A stretch of 64,000 nt of DNA. Origin: an uncultured Clostridia bacterium (lineage in GTDB: Bacteria > Bacillota > Clostridia > Christensenellales > UBA1242). The translations under genes were made by a program, and so were the position numbers. Positions 15,697 to 24,746 of the stretch are shown here, in pieces. Numbering within the stretch: position 1 is the first letter of the stretch; every line of letters starts with the position of its first letter. Location: the NCBI GenBank assembly GCA_947382485.1, contig CANCYS010000001.1, positions 181,425 through 245,424 of the forward strand, in the 5' to 3' direction. Below the pieces are notes generated by a model that did not search any database, had not been told where the DNA came from, and saw nothing but the letters and a program-made list of their open reading frames with translations.

Positions 15697-18600
15697 AACC
15701 AACTTTATTTCGTCTTGCTTTTCTTGTGATTACAAGATATATCACTACAAATGAAACTATTACGCCAGCAACTATAAATAGCCATGCGTTGCTGTTTACA
15801 GTGACCTTTATATACAAATCTTCACCAATATTTTCAAGTGGTTTATTATATGAATATGAACAAAGTGGTGGGAGTTTGTAGATTGAAGAATTTATGCCTT
15901 TTGGCTTTTCACCATCAGTAAGTTCTTCAATATGAACCTTGCCATTTGGCAAAGTGTAATAAACATAATAGAAGCCTGTGAGTGTGTAATTTGCATTTAT
16001 GAATGTGACTTCATAATTATTGTTGTTATATGTTGAAGATATTTCATAAACCCCACTCTCTTCTGCCGTTAAACCTTCACAAGAAATTGTTAAGTTTAGT
16101 TTGTCATTGGCATAAAGAACTCCTGAAACAACTTTGTATGTGATTTGCTTTCTATATGCAGACGATGTTTGCAATCTCTCACTTATGTTGTCAAACGCAA
16201 CAGTAATCTTTGCTGGGTTAATTTTAAACTTACACACATCATCGCTATTACTTGAAAGTTTATAGTTTTCATCAGATGTTAGTCTGACAACACTAATGTC
16301 ATATTCTCCAACGTCTTTGTGGCCCTCTGTGTTCATGACAAGTGCACAGGTTTCACCTTCAACAAGATTATTGAAAGAATATTCTGGAAGTTGTGGTGTT
16401 CCATTATATGTGCTTTGTGTCTTTGTCCAACTTAAAGTAAGTTGTCTTTTTTCAATATTTAATTTTGCCTTGCTTTCTTCAAAAATATAGTTTTCATTTC
16501 CAATACTTAAAAGTTCAAATTCATATTCCCCTGCATTTGTTGCTTCGCCACGAGAAAGTTTTGTTTTTACTTTTTCTTTATCTTCTTTATAAATGCCATT
16601 TAATTTGACTGTTGGAAGAACAGAAGTTCCATCGTAAACATGATTGAGATTTTCAAAACTTACCGAAACCTGTTTTTTCTCAACATCAAAATTATTTTCA
16701 TCTTCACTATTTACATTGAACGAATGACCAATTATCATCAAAACATTAAGTTTTATATTGTATTTTCCACTGACTAAATCTGGATAACCTAATGTGAATT
16801 TTACACTTGCCTTGTTGTCTTGAAGAGTGATTGAATCTTCTTTAACTGATTTTCCATTTACTGAAAAAACATAATATGTTATATAATTTGGATAAGCAGA
16901 AAGAGCATCGGTTGCAACAATGTTGTATGTGAGTTCAACAGTGTCACCATAAACTATTTTATAATTTGATGAAATATCTTTTTTGTTTCCATCATAATCT
17001 GTGACTGATGTAATTTCAAGCGAACTATCAAAATACACTTCGTTTATTGCGTCCCACTTTGCATACAAAACTATCAAACCATTTTTGTCGCTTGTGAACG
17101 TTGCATCAATTTTTGAAACCTGAGTTTTAAATTCTGGTTCAAGATACCAACCCATGAAATTACAATTTGATTTTATTGGAGAAGAAAGAGTGATTTCAGT
17201 CATGTTTGGATCAACTGAATAATTTGCAAAACCATCAGGATTGTGAACTGAATTTTCTCCACCATTTGTTCGATAAACAATCTTTCCAGCATTTGCCGTG
17301 CTTTGTTGCTCTCCACTGATGTATAACTTAAAGAAAATTTCTCTTGTGCAAGAATTTATTGGAGATGTGATTTTTACACTAAACTCAACCATGTAATCTA
17401 TTTGAGTTAAAAATGCACCAATTTTAACAAGATATCCACGATTTTTTTGAGTTCCAGTTTTTTCAGTTGTAATCAAAGTGTTTGACGCTAAAACATCACC
17501 ATCTACACCATTTTGAGATGAATATATTTTTATATTACCCTTTTCAAAACCTATATCATTTTTCAAATTCACATAACTATTTAAAGTTGTTAAATACATA
17601 TTTAAATTATATGAATTTCTTCCATTTAAATAAAAAGTTGCTGAATTAGATGAGTTTGAAAAACCACCCAAAATAACTGTTGTTGTGTCGGCACTACTTC
17701 CGCCAGTAAACTTAAAATATGAAACTTCTGTACCCGTAAAAATTGCAAATTGTTTTGATGACAAATAATCTAAACCACTATAAAATTTAATTACATATGT
17801 TCCACCAACATAAAAATTGCTGTCACTATAAAAGCCATCAATTGACTCAAAATTAACCAAGTTTTCACTAACATCAATCACAAATTTGTCTGTTACATCA
17901 ATTTCACCTTTATATACCTCGGTGTATAATGTTGCACCATTAATGCTTTCAGGAATATTGAAACTTAAACTAATTTTTTCATTGTAAACAAACATGTTGT
18001 TTAGTTTTGGAAGCCCTACTAATGATGGGTCTTTTCTTATGCTTGAAGCAAAGTTTGTTGCACTTGAATTTGAAAGATTTAAGCCTTGCTTTTCTTCATT
18101 GCAAATAAAACCTTCTAGTGTTGTATAAAAATATTCTGAATCAAAAGGAATGTAGAAATGTTGCTGATAGTCATATTCAACTCCCCAACTGTTGAGTGCA
18201 AGAAAACCATATTCATCATCCCAGCCCACAATGCAAACTGCATGGCTATTAATTGTTTTTCCAATTTGAACATCTTCATCAACTGTTTCAGTGTATAAAC
18301 TTACATCTAAATCTGTATTATAATAAGCAGTTCCTTCACCAAGACCTGCAAACAATCCACCATATTTTTTGATGTAGTTTTTAATAAACATTGCCTTTGC
18401 TGAATTTGAACTTCCAAACCCAAGTGACATATAATCAACATGGTCGAAAATTTTGACTGGCTTAACACTGTTTATTACATCAAAATTTGTATAATCTAAA
18501 ACATATTTAAAATTTTGATAGTTTAAACTTGTCATGTACATCATTAAATCATTTGAAATGTCATTTTCATATACAAGACCATAGTTTTGTGAAACTAAGC

Positions 18601-19024
18601 AAAAATCTTCAAAAAAGTTGTTTGAACCAAAAAGTGAAGATGTGTGGCCGTTATAATACGACAAATATGCAGTTCCAACTTCTGAAAAATTGTAATACTC
18701 ACCCTTTTGAACCATGAGTGATGATTCAAGAGATTTCATTGAAGAATATACCCAACAAAGATTTGAATTTAATTGGTTTTCTGCAAGAAGAGGATAATAA
18801 TCTTCAAGAGAAAATTTTGAATCAGTAACATCGCCACTTGCAATAATTTCTGAAACTAAATTTCCAGTGTTATTAAAATATTCAACCTCAGTGCTTGTTG
18901 CAGACGCTGACATGTTTCTCTTTTTTTCATTACCAGAAAAATTTACAGCCGAAAATAAAATAGCAAAAACAAAAATCATGCTAAAAAATACGAATATTGA
19001 TTTTTTTATTCTATTTTTCTTCAT
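15695..19024 (-). CDS. Cell-surface papain-like (C1 family) cysteine peptidase with Ig-like repeats
   Basis: A 1109-aa protein. Residues 8-30 are a signal peptide. A C1-family peptidase domain spans about 75-300: oxyanion Gln84, nucleophile Cys90 in NLCWVYSS, catalytic His261 in SHAVCIVGW, and Asn278 in LNSWG are all in the right order and spacing. There is an InlB/Flg_new beta-grasp repeat at about 580-655 (TNGG...FMGWYLEPEF...YAKW), and MBG-type repeats with the VYDGT signature at about 780-1000. A C-terminal membrane segment (about 1078-1098) with RKARRNK after it anchors the protein, and no LPxTG is seen. It probably acts on proteins outside the cell. Context gives no partner; the gene is monocistronic, ending at the shared terminator. 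Confidence 0.9.
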   Translation of the reverse strand: MKKNRIKKSIFVFFSMIFVFAILFSAVNFSGNEKKRNMSASATSTEVEYFNNTGNLVSEIIASGDVTDSKFSLEDYYPLLAENQLNSNLCWVYSSMKSLESSLMVQKGEYYNFSEVGTAYLSYYNGHTSSLFGSNNFFEDFCLVSQNYGLVYENDISNDLMMYMTSLNYQNFKYVLDYTNFDVINSVKPVKIFDHVDYMSLGFGSSNSAKAMFIKNYIKKYGGLFAGLGEGTAYYNTDLDVSLYTETVDEDVQIGKTINSHAVCIVGWDDEYGFLALNSWGVEYDYQQHFYIPFDSEYFYTTLEGFICNEEKQGLNLSNSSATNFASSIRKDPSLVGLPKLNNMFVYNEKISLSFNIPESINGATLYTEVYKGEIDVTDKFVIDVSENLVNFESIDGFYSDSNFYVGGTYVIKFYSGLDYLSSKQFAIFTGTEVSYFKFTGGSSADTTTVILGGFSNSSNSATFYLNGRNSYNLNMYLTTLNSYVNLKNDIGFEKGNIKIYSSQNGVDGDVLASNTLITTEKTGTQKNRGYLVKIGAFLTQIDYMVEFSVKITSPINSCTREIFFKLYISGEQQSTANAGKIVYRTNGGENSVHNPDGFANYSVDPNMTEITLSSPIKSNCNFMGWYLEPEFKTQVSKIDATFTSDKNGLIVLYAKWDAINEVYFDSSLEITSVTDYDGNKKDISSNYKIVYGDTVELTYNIVATDALSAYPNYITYYVFSVNGKSVKEDSITLQDNKASVKFTLGYPDLVSGKYNIKLNVLMIIGHSFNVNSEDENNFDVEKKQVSVSFENLNHVYDGTSVLPTVKLNGIYKEDKEKVKTKLSRGEATNAGEYEFELLSIGNENYIFEESKAKLNIEKRQLTLSWTKTQSTYNGTPQLPEYSFNNLVEGETCALVMNTEGHKDVGEYDISVVRLTSDENYKLSSNSDDVCKFKINPAKITVAFDNISERLQTSSAYRKQITYKVVSGVLYANDKLNLTISCEGLTAEESGVYEISSTYNNNNYEVTFINANYTLTGFYYVYYTLPNGKVHIEELTDGEKPKGINSSIYKLPPLCSYSYNKPLENIGEDLYIKVTVNSNAWLFIVAGVIVSFVVIYLVITRKARRNKVG

Positions 19025-19137
19025 TTTTTATCCTATTTTAAGTTTACACATTTGCAAATTTAATGTCAAATATTTAGTCTGTTTATAAACTTAGTTTGAA
19101 TAAATAAAATTATTTAATTCACATATACTAAAAACTA

Positions 19138-19166
19138 TTTACAAAACGAACAAAATCCCTTAAAAT
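19138..19166 (+). promoter_or_regulatory. Promoter of the zinc-ribbon/TPR gene
   Basis: TTTACA (19138-19143), 17 bases, TAAAAT (19161-19166), followed by TAAGGAG before the ATG at 19188. Confidence 0.72.
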
Positions 19167-19187
19167 ATAGGTGTAAGGAGCAAGATT

Positions 19188-19790
19188 ATGTCTTATATCA
19201 ACCTTAAATGCAAAAACTGTAACGGCGAAATGTCACTTAATGTTGAAGCAAAAACTATTGCATGCAATCATTGCGGAAAAAATTATCTTTTGAACGAACT
19301 TTTAGACGAGAAAGATTTGGAACTGATTAATCAAATGAACTCAACTTACCTTACAAACAAAATTCAATCAAACTCTTATGCAAAAGATGGTGACGCATAC
19401 ATTTATCAAGCAGAGTATGAAAAAGCCGAAGAAATTTATAAAAAGGCCATTGAACTTGACGAAACAAATTGCAAAGCATACTTTGGGGTTGTTCGTGCAA
19501 AAACACATAACCTAAACATTATTCCAGAAGAAAAAGACTATAAGGAATATGAAAAAAAGGCTTTGGAATATGCAAGTTTTGATGAGAAAGAACACATCAA
19601 ACAAGAACTCTCAAAACTCAGGCTTCTTGAAGCAGAAAAAAAACAAATTGACAAAGAAATTAAAGTTAAGGCAACCAAGAAAAACAAAGAACTTGCAAAA
19701 ATTAAGTATGAAAAAACTCTTAACAAAATTGCATACGCATCAATCTTTGTTATTACAGCCACAATTTTAATTTTAATCCTTGTATTATAA
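19188..19790 (+). CDS. Zinc-ribbon and TPR protein with C-terminal membrane anchor
   Basis: A 200-aa protein. Residues 7-33 form a zinc ribbon (CKNC...CNHCG). Residues about 66-105 are a TPR-like helical pair (AYIYQAEYEKAEEIYKKAIEL). Residues 125-175 form a Lys/Glu-rich coiled coil, and the last 20 residues are a hydrophobic tail. The layout implies a tail-anchored protein with its ribbon and TPR in the cytoplasm, likely an adaptor. It resembles the 8934 product in joining a zinc ribbon to a membrane anchor. AAGGAG lies before the ATG, and the gene has its own promoter and terminator. Confidence 0.8.
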   Translation: MSYINLKCKNCNGEMSLNVEAKTIACNHCGKNYLLNELLDEKDLELINQMNSTYLTNKIQSNSYAKDGDAYIYQAEYEKAEEIYKKAIELDETNCKAYFGVVRAKTHNLNIIPEEKDYKEYEKKALEYASFDEKEHIKQELSKLRLLEAEKKQIDKEIKVKATKKNKELAKIKYEKTLNKIAYASIFVITATILILILVL

Positions 19791-19796
19791 TTAATA

Positions 19797-19826
19797 TAAA
19801 AAAGACAGCCAACGCTGTCTTTTATT
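19797..19826. terminator. Bidirectional terminator
   Basis: AAAAGACAGC-CAAC-GCTGTCTTTT between convergent genes. Confidence 0.85.
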
Positions 19827-20268
19827 TTTTATAGTTTTTTACAAAATTTTCCATTACTGGTTTGATGCCTTGCATAAAGTCATATTTAAGCAAATCTTCA
19901 TTAATATCAACCCATTCACACCTGCCAATAACATCTTCTGTTATTTTTGTTTCTGCATTACTATTTAAACTACAAATTCTTGCAACAGCAACAACAGTGA
20001 TTGGAGTTTTTGAAACAGGATTTACAGAATCTGGAATTTCAAATTTCCACATATCAAAAACATTTTTTGGAACAATTTCAAGACCAACTTCTTCCAAAAC
20101 TTCTCTTTTTATGTGGTCATCTAAATTTTCACCAATCTGTTTTCTTCCGCCTGGAACTTCCCATTTAAGTGCATTATATGTACAATTTTTAGACTTTTGA
20201 ATTATCAAAAGTTTTCCATCAAAAACAATAAATGCTTTTTGTGCAAACATCACAAATTCATCTTGCAT
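19822..20268 (-). CDS. NUDIX hydrolase
   Basis: A 148-aa protein with a canonical Nudix box at about residues 40-62: GGRKQIGE, then R-E-V-L-E-E-V-G-L. WEVPGG in front of the box is typical of MutT-like nucleotide or sugar-nucleotide pyrophosphohydrolases. AGGAG precedes the ATG. The gene starts 23 bases after the SDR gene at 20292 on the same strand, so the two form an operon; an SDR and a NUDIX enzyme together suggest handling of NAD(P) or a nucleotide-linked substrate, but this is only context. Confidence 0.9.
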   Translation of the reverse strand: MQDEFVMFAQKAFIVFDGKLLIIQKSKNCTYNALKWEVPGGRKQIGENLDDHIKREVLEEVGLEIVPKNVFDMWKFEIPDSVNPVSKTPITVVAVARICSLNSNAETKITEDVIGRCEWVDINEDLLKYDFMQGIKPVMENFVKNYKK

Positions 20269-20291
20269 ATTTTTCTCCTGAAAAATGATTA

Positions 20292-21095
20292 TTATGGGCG
20301 TTGTCCCATTCCACCTTCAAGTGTGAGAGTTTCACCACTCATATACTTAAAGTCTGGTGAAGCAAGTTGCACACAAACTCTGCCAATTTCAAGTTCAGAA
20401 TTTCCATAATGTCCCATTGGAGGCATATGAACATTTGCAGCAAAGGCATCTGGATTGTATTCTTTCCATTGTTCAAGTTGACTTGTCCAAGCAAGCGGAC
20501 AAACAACATTGACATTGATTCCATCTTTTCCCCATTCAGTTGCAGCCACACGAGAAAGTCCTCTGATTCCCTCTTTTGCAGCAGCATATGCACATTGACC
20601 ATAGTTTCCAAAAAGTCCTGCACCTGATGCGAAATTGATAACTGAACCTTTTGTTTCTTTTAAGTATGGATAACATTCTCTCATATAGAAAAATGCTGCA
20701 TACAATCCTGAATAAACTGCAAGGTCAAATTGTTCTTTGGTGTGCTCTGCAAGTGTGACGCCTGATGCAGACGCTTGTGCATTGTTGATTAAAACATCAA
20801 TCCTTCCAAAAGTTTCAATTGTTTGTTTTACAACATTTTTAACAGCCTGTTCACTGTCACCATCAGCAGAAACATCTGCTTGAATTGCAAGCACTTTAAC
20901 TTTATAAAGTCTTTCAATTTCTTCTTTTGCGTCTTCAAGTTTTTGCATATTTCTTCCAGTTAAAACAAGGTTTGCACCTTCTTTTGCGTAAGCAATAGCA
21001 ATGCCATAACCAATTGAACCAGCAGAACCATCTTTAAGAGGTTTTGCCCTTCCACCACCAGTGATGATTGCAACTTTTCCTTCTAAAATTCCCAT
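20292..21095 (-). CDS. Short-chain dehydrogenase/reductase
   Basis: The protein has 267 aa. The Rossmann motif is split: TGGG (13-16) is followed by a long insert (RAKPLKDGSAGS) before IGYGIA, an unusual glycine loop. NNAQ stands where NNAG is usual. The catalytic residues are present as a Ser in the SGAG strand and Y-A-A-A-K. It should be an NAD(P)-dependent oxidoreductase; the substrate is unknown. The insertion in the glycine loop matches a subset of 3-oxoacyl-ACP-reductase-like SDRs. AAGGAG stands before ATG. The NUDIX gene follows in the same operon. Confidence 0.88.
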   Translation of the reverse strand: MGILEGKVAIITGGGRAKPLKDGSAGSIGYGIAIAYAKEGANLVLTGRNMQKLEDAKEEIERLYKVKVLAIQADVSADGDSEQAVKNVVKQTIETFGRIDVLINNAQASASGVTLAEHTKEQFDLAVYSGLYAAFFYMRECYPYLKETKGSVINFASGAGLFGNYGQCAYAAAKEGIRGLSRVAATEWGKDGINVNVVCPLAWTSQLEQWKEYNPDAFAANVHMPPMGHYGNSELEIGRVCVQLASPDFKYMSGETLTLEGGMGQRP

Positions 21096-21225
21096 ACAAC
21101 ATTCTCCTTAAAATTTTATTTAATAAATTCACTATAACAACTATTTCCTAATAAAGTCAAACATATTAAAATTTTACACAAATTATTTGTGCAAATATAA
21201 TTGATTTACTTTGGACTTTGTTTAC

Positions 21226-21254
21226 TTTACTTTTTCCTAACCTAATGTTAATCT
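21226..21254 (+). promoter_or_regulatory. Putative promoter giving a leaderless start at 21261
   Basis: TTTACT (21226-21231), 17 bases, TAATCT (21249-21254) with TG at 21246-21247, then six bases to ATG. The -10 is poor, so the call rests on the extended element and the spacing. Confidence 0.4.
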
Positions 21255-21260
21255 ATTTGT

Positions 21261-22028
21261 ATGAATGAACTTGAAAAATATTACCAAAAATTCAATGAAG
21301 ATAAAAGGCTTCTGTCTAGGCACGGCATAGTTGAATTTACTGTTTGCATGAAATATATTCACGATATTATTGGCAAGCGAACAAATCTTAACATTGCAGA
21401 TATTGGTGCTGGTACAGGAAGATATTCTTGTGTGCTTGCAGACGAAGGACACAATGTGACCGCTATTGACCTTGTAAACAAAAATGTGAGCCAAATAAAA
21501 ATGAAATCAAATAAAGTTGTGGCAAAACAAGGAAATGCGTTAAACTTGAAACTTGCCGATGAAAGCCAAGATATTGTAATTTTGTTTGGACCAACCTATC
21601 ATCTTTTTTCTCATGAAGACAAACTTAAATCAATTTTAGAAGCAAAACGAGTAACCAAAAAAGGTGGGTATATTCTTGTGATGTATTTAATGAATGAATA
21701 TGCCGTCATCACATATGCTTTCAAAGAAGGTAATTTGCAAAAAGTTTTAAGCGAAAATAAACTTGATGAAAACTTTAAATGCCAAACTAACATAAGCGAC
21801 CTGTATAGTTATGTGAGAATTGAAGACATAAACAAACTTGCAAGCGATGCAAATCTTGAAAGAGTAAAAATCATTGGAGTTGATGGTGCAACAGACTACA
21901 TTCGCCCAACTTTGAACAAACTTTCAGAAGAAGATTTTAAAACTTTCATAAACTATCAATTAAGCATTTGTGAACGCCCAGAACTTTTAGGAGCAAGTTC
22001 GCATGTTATGGATATTTTGAAAAAATAA
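21261..22028 (+). CDS. Class I SAM-dependent methyltransferase
   Basis: A 255-aa protein with the Rossmann-type motif I IADIGAGTGRYS (about 42-53), acidic motif II (TAIDLVNKN, about 64-72) and motif IV DIVILFGPTYHL (about 98-109), as in Methyltransf_11/25 enzymes. The acceptor is unknown. There is no Shine-Dalgarno; the ATG stands six bases after an extended -10-like box, so a leaderless mRNA is likely. The gene stands alone and ends at a bidirectional hairpin. Confidence 0.88.
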   Translation: MNELEKYYQKFNEDKRLLSRHGIVEFTVCMKYIHDIIGKRTNLNIADIGAGTGRYSCVLADEGHNVTAIDLVNKNVSQIKMKSNKVVAKQGNALNLKLADESQDIVILFGPTYHLFSHEDKLKSILEAKRVTKKGGYILVMYLMNEYAVITYAFKEGNLQKVLSENKLDENFKCQTNISDLYSYVRIEDINKLASDANLERVKIIGVDGATDYIRPTLNKLSEEDFKTFINYQLSICERPELLGASSHVMDILKK

Positions 22029-22066
22029 AAAACACTTAAATTTATTTTAAGTGTTTTTTATTAATA
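22022..22066. terminator. Bidirectional terminator
   Basis: AAAACACTTAAA/TTTAAGTGTTTT hairpin separating the methyltransferase from the convergent accessory genes. Confidence 0.83.
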
Positions 22067-22072
22067 AACTTA

Positions 22073-22636
22073 TTATACAATATCAATAACCAAATTTTTA
22101 GGACAACTAAGTTTAAAATCTTTTACTTCTTTACTATAAAAAGTGCCAATTGAAGTTTTACAATAAATATATGCCTTGTCATTCTTATGAACTTTCTCAT
22201 CTTTAACAAGTTCATCTAAATCTTTTTGACTGATTTCATAATTGAATGAAACACCTGGCTCAATTTTAAATGGCAATTCTATAATTTTATTTTCTAAAAT
22301 CTTAAAGCTAAAATTCATTTGATTCTTATTATTTTTTACACATACTCCAATATCATAAATATTTACTTGTGTTACACCAACGTTCAAAATATCTACAAAT
22401 AAATTAGCATTAAATAATAAATTTTTTTCAAGTTCTTCCATTGTCTCAAAATCTTTATCTTTATTCTTAAAATCCAAATCAACTTTCCAATCCGTCTTCA
22501 CTTTTAACTTTCTTAGATTTGATTTTTTGTAAGAAATAATAGATATAACTATTGCAACAATTGCACATAACGTTGTGCCAATGGCACTAAATGCATTCCA
22601 AAATATTGTTGAATTAAACATTAAAAAATTAAACAT
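22073..22636 (-). CDS. Hypothetical single-pass membrane protein
   Basis: A 187-aa protein with one N-terminal membrane segment (about residues 14-35) followed by KKSNLRKLK, which places the 145-residue C-terminal domain in the cytoplasm. The domain is strand-rich (ILNVGVTQVNIYDIGV...) and resembles the beta-sandwich-like tails of small membrane proteins found in phage-defence and mobile regions; no family can be named. AGGGG precedes ATG by six bases. The 22698 gene lies 62 bases upstream on the same strand, so the pair may be cotranscribed. Confidence 0.7.
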   Translation of the reverse strand: MFNFLMFNSTIFWNAFSAIGTTLCAIVAIVISIISYKKSNLRKLKVKTDWKVDLDFKNKDKDFETMEELEKNLLFNANLFVDILNVGVTQVNIYDIGVCVKNNKNQMNFSFKILENKIIELPFKIEPGVSFNYEISQKDLDELVKDEKVHKNDKAYIYCKTSIGTFYSKEVKDFKLSCPKNLVIDIV

Positions 22637-22697
22637 TTGTTTCCCCTATATGTAAAATAAATCAAAAACTAAACCTTGATTTATTTTTAAACCAAAT

Positions 22698-23306
22698 TTA
22701 TAAACTGAATTGTTTTAAATTTTCATGCTCAACGATATACAGTGCATTGCTAACCAAATTATCATTATTAAAATTATTCAAATTAAATGTTTTACATTTT
22801 AATTTTTTAGGATTTAATAAAATATTTTTATCATCAATACTTGTAATTACAAAGTTATATAATTTATAAAGTGTATAAAGGTTTGCACTCTTAGAATATT
22901 TAATCTCATACAAAACATGATGTGTCAACTTTGAAATGACAAAATCTGAATTACCAATCAATTCTTTAAATCTATCTTTAGCCAGTTTTATTTTTTCATC
23001 AATATTTATATCAATATATTTATCACATTCTCTAATTAAATCATCATAAGTTTTTGCTTCACTTGGTTTTATTACGGGAGTTTTGTTAACATCATCATAA
23101 AATGGAAACCACGAGTTCCAAACTGATTTAAAATCATAGCAAACTAAGTTTGGTGACCCATTTATTTTGACAACAGAATAAAAATTGATAGCCATATCAA
23201 ATCTTTCAATTTTTATATTTTCTTTTATATTATTTTCTAATATATTTTTCTCTATAATCAAAATTATTATCCCCCTATTTTCTATATATAATTTTATTAC
23301 AATCAA
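22698..23306 (-). CDS. Hypothetical protein
   Basis: The open frame gives 202 aa. The start is uncertain: the ATG at 23306 has no ribosome site, whereas an in-frame TTG at 23258 follows AGGGGG by nine bases and would give 186 aa. After a charged N-terminus, residues from about 38 (INFYSVVKINGSPNLVCYD) begin an alpha/beta domain with a WNSWFPFYDD turn. That turn is faintly like the start of degenerate NUDIX domains associated with CBASS loci, but there is no Nudix box, so I leave it unassigned. It lies at the edge of the accessory island with a membrane-protein gene downstream. Confidence 0.6.
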   Translation of the reverse strand: MIVIKLYIENRGIIILIIEKNILENNIKENIKIERFDMAINFYSVVKINGSPNLVCYDFKSVWNSWFPFYDDVNKTPVIKPSEAKTYDDLIRECDKYIDINIDEKIKLAKDRFKELIGNSDFVISKLTHHVLYEIKYSKSANLYTLYKLYNFVITSIDDKNILLNPKKLKCKTFNLNNFNNDNLVSNALYIVEHENLKQFSL

Positions 23307-23322
23307 AAAATAATTCCAACTA

Positions 23323-23362
23323 AAAAATACGAACCCATTTATATTTTAAGGTTCGTATTTTT
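23323..23362 (-). terminator. Terminator of the DUF3592-like gene
   Basis: AAAAATACGAACC (23323-23335) pairs with GGTTCGTATTTTT (23350-23362), a perfect 13-bp stem with T tract after the 23398 gene on the minus strand. Confidence 0.85.
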
Positions 23363-23397
23363 AACTTTAGCGGAGCAAGAGTAACCTAAAACGAATT

Positions 23398-23904
23398 TTA
23401 GTCGTCTTTTTTTATTTTATACGCTTTACGGAACATAAAGCCTGTGCCAACGAATCCTCCTGCGGAAAATATTAGACATAGCGTAGTCAATAAAATATGC
23501 GTTGAATTTCTAAAAACAACATCCGTCGGATTGTCTCTGTTTACATAAATCGTAATTATTTTTCCGATATCGTCTGGTGGAGTGTTGGTGGAAACTGGGG
23601 TGTCGGCTGTTTTTCTATACTTTTTCCGTTGATTTCGTATTCGACTATATCGAAAAAGTAAGTCGCGTAAAATGACTGCCGAAATGGCTGTTGTCGGGGT
23701 CTTTTCGTAAATAATTTTGTGGTCGACAACTACCGGCTCAACTGCCATATAGCGAGTTTCTTGAATTTGTCTTACAAGCAGATAGCATCCGATGCCGAAA
23801 AATACCAAAAATATAACCAGAAGAAATACTCCTCCGAGTAACCAAGCTTTGTAATCGTTTTGATATGGGTCTGAATAATAATCGACATTTGATATTATCT
23901 CCAA
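23398..23904 (-). CDS. DUF3592-like two-pass membrane protein
   Basis: A 168-aa protein with membrane segments at about residues 22-44 and 138-158, and between them the strand pattern GKIITIYVNRDNPTDVVF typical of DUF3592-like proteins (function unknown). Start assignment is ambiguous: the frame opens with TTG at 23904 without a ribosome site, while TTTGGAG stands ten bases before an ATG in another frame, so a small frameshift near the 5' end is possible. An extended -10 (TGATATAAT) lies about 20 bases upstream. The gene is visibly richer in G and C than its neighbours, suggesting separate origin. Confidence 0.65.
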   Translation of the reverse strand: MEIISNVDYYSDPYQNDYKAWLLGGVFLLVIFLVFFGIGCYLLVRQIQETRYMAVEPVVVDHKIIYEKTPTTAISAVILRDLLFRYSRIRNQRKKYRKTADTPVSTNTPPDDIGKIITIYVNRDNPTDVVFRNSTHILLTTLCLIFSAGGFVGTGFMFRKAYKIKKDD

Positions 23905-24091
23905 ATTTTATAAAGGAATTATATCACAAAAAAACTTTTCTTCAACCTTATAACTATAAAAAAGAAATTTTGGTGCTATGACAAGTATGCCGATTATGCA
24001 AGTGGCTTGCTTTCGCTCGTCGTCAAATTGCCGCATTGTAAACATAAAATAAAAAAAAAGATAAATCCGAAAGTTCTATCGCCGTTTTTTG

Positions 24092-24101
24092 TGGCGGAGA
24101 G
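24092..24101 (+). repeat. Direct repeat of the tRNA-Ser 3' end (candidate attachment site)
   Basis: TGGCGGAGAG is identical to the last ten bases of tRNA-Ser at 32932-32941, in the same orientation. It could be the far attachment site of the 8.8-kb island, or the relic of a lost tRNA-Ser gene. Confidence 0.45.
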
Positions 24102-24167
24102 AGAGCGATATCCAATCCTAACCCTGTGACTGTAATGTGGATTGGGTGGATAAAAATTGAAATACAA

Positions 24168-24746
24168 TTAACCAATCATTAATCTTAATTTGTTTATTTC
24201 ATTATCAGTTAATATACTTTCTTTTTCGTTGTGTAATGTTATCAATTCTATAAATTTACTATCTTCGTGATATATGTATTTTAAAATAAAATATATAAAC
24301 TCTATCGGATAAATAATAGTTGAGACAGGTATTCTAAAATTGTTTTTATCTATACCAATATGTAGATGGCATTTTGTGTGAATAATTTCCTTATGATCAT
24401 CTGGTTCATAATCTATTCTTATATATTTTGAATATTGTATATTTTTAGCAAGTTCGTTTTCAACATAAGGAAAATATGTTAAACGGCTGAAAATAACCTG
24501 ATTGTTGTCATTAAACATATAATCAAAATGTAAAATTGAAAAATCTGCAAAAAGTAAAAAGTATTCATCGTTGTCAATAATTTTATTGAAAACATCAAAA
24601 TAATTTCGTCTTTTTGTGTGACTAATAGAACTACCAATTCTATTATCATGAATCACTTTATTATTAACACTATCTATATATTTTGAAAAGCCTTTATTGC
24701 ATAAAATCCACTCCATTTCTTTTTTAATCTTATTGAATTCATTCAT
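24168..24746 (-). CDS. DUF2290 family protein
   Basis: The protein has 192 aa. The central and C-terminal parts match the DUF2290 pattern: YIRIDYEPDDH, then KCHLHIGID, FRIPVST and YPIEFIYFILKYIY (about 127-170). The family has no known activity but is regularly found next to SF1 helicases in accessory regions. ATG 24746 overlaps the helicase stop by eight bases, with TTGGAG inside the helicase gene, so the two are translationally coupled. A longer start at 24773 overlaps the ribosome site and is not preferred. It is likely one half of a two-protein defence or DNA-repair module. Confidence 0.83.
   Translation of the reverse strand: MNEFNKIKKEMEWILCNKGFSKYIDSVNNKVIHDNRIGSSISHTKRRNYFDVFNKIIDNDEYFLLFADFSILHFDYMFNDNNQVIFSRLTYFPYVENELAKNIQYSKYIRIDYEPDDHKEIIHTKCHLHIGIDKNNFRIPVSTIIYPIEFIYFILKYIYHEDSKFIELITLHNEKESILTDNEINKLRLMIG

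Noticed and set aside
22698..23306. CBASS-associated NUDIX-like domain
   Set aside because: Only a WNSWFPFY turn resembles such domains. There is no Nudix box and no CD-NTase nearby.
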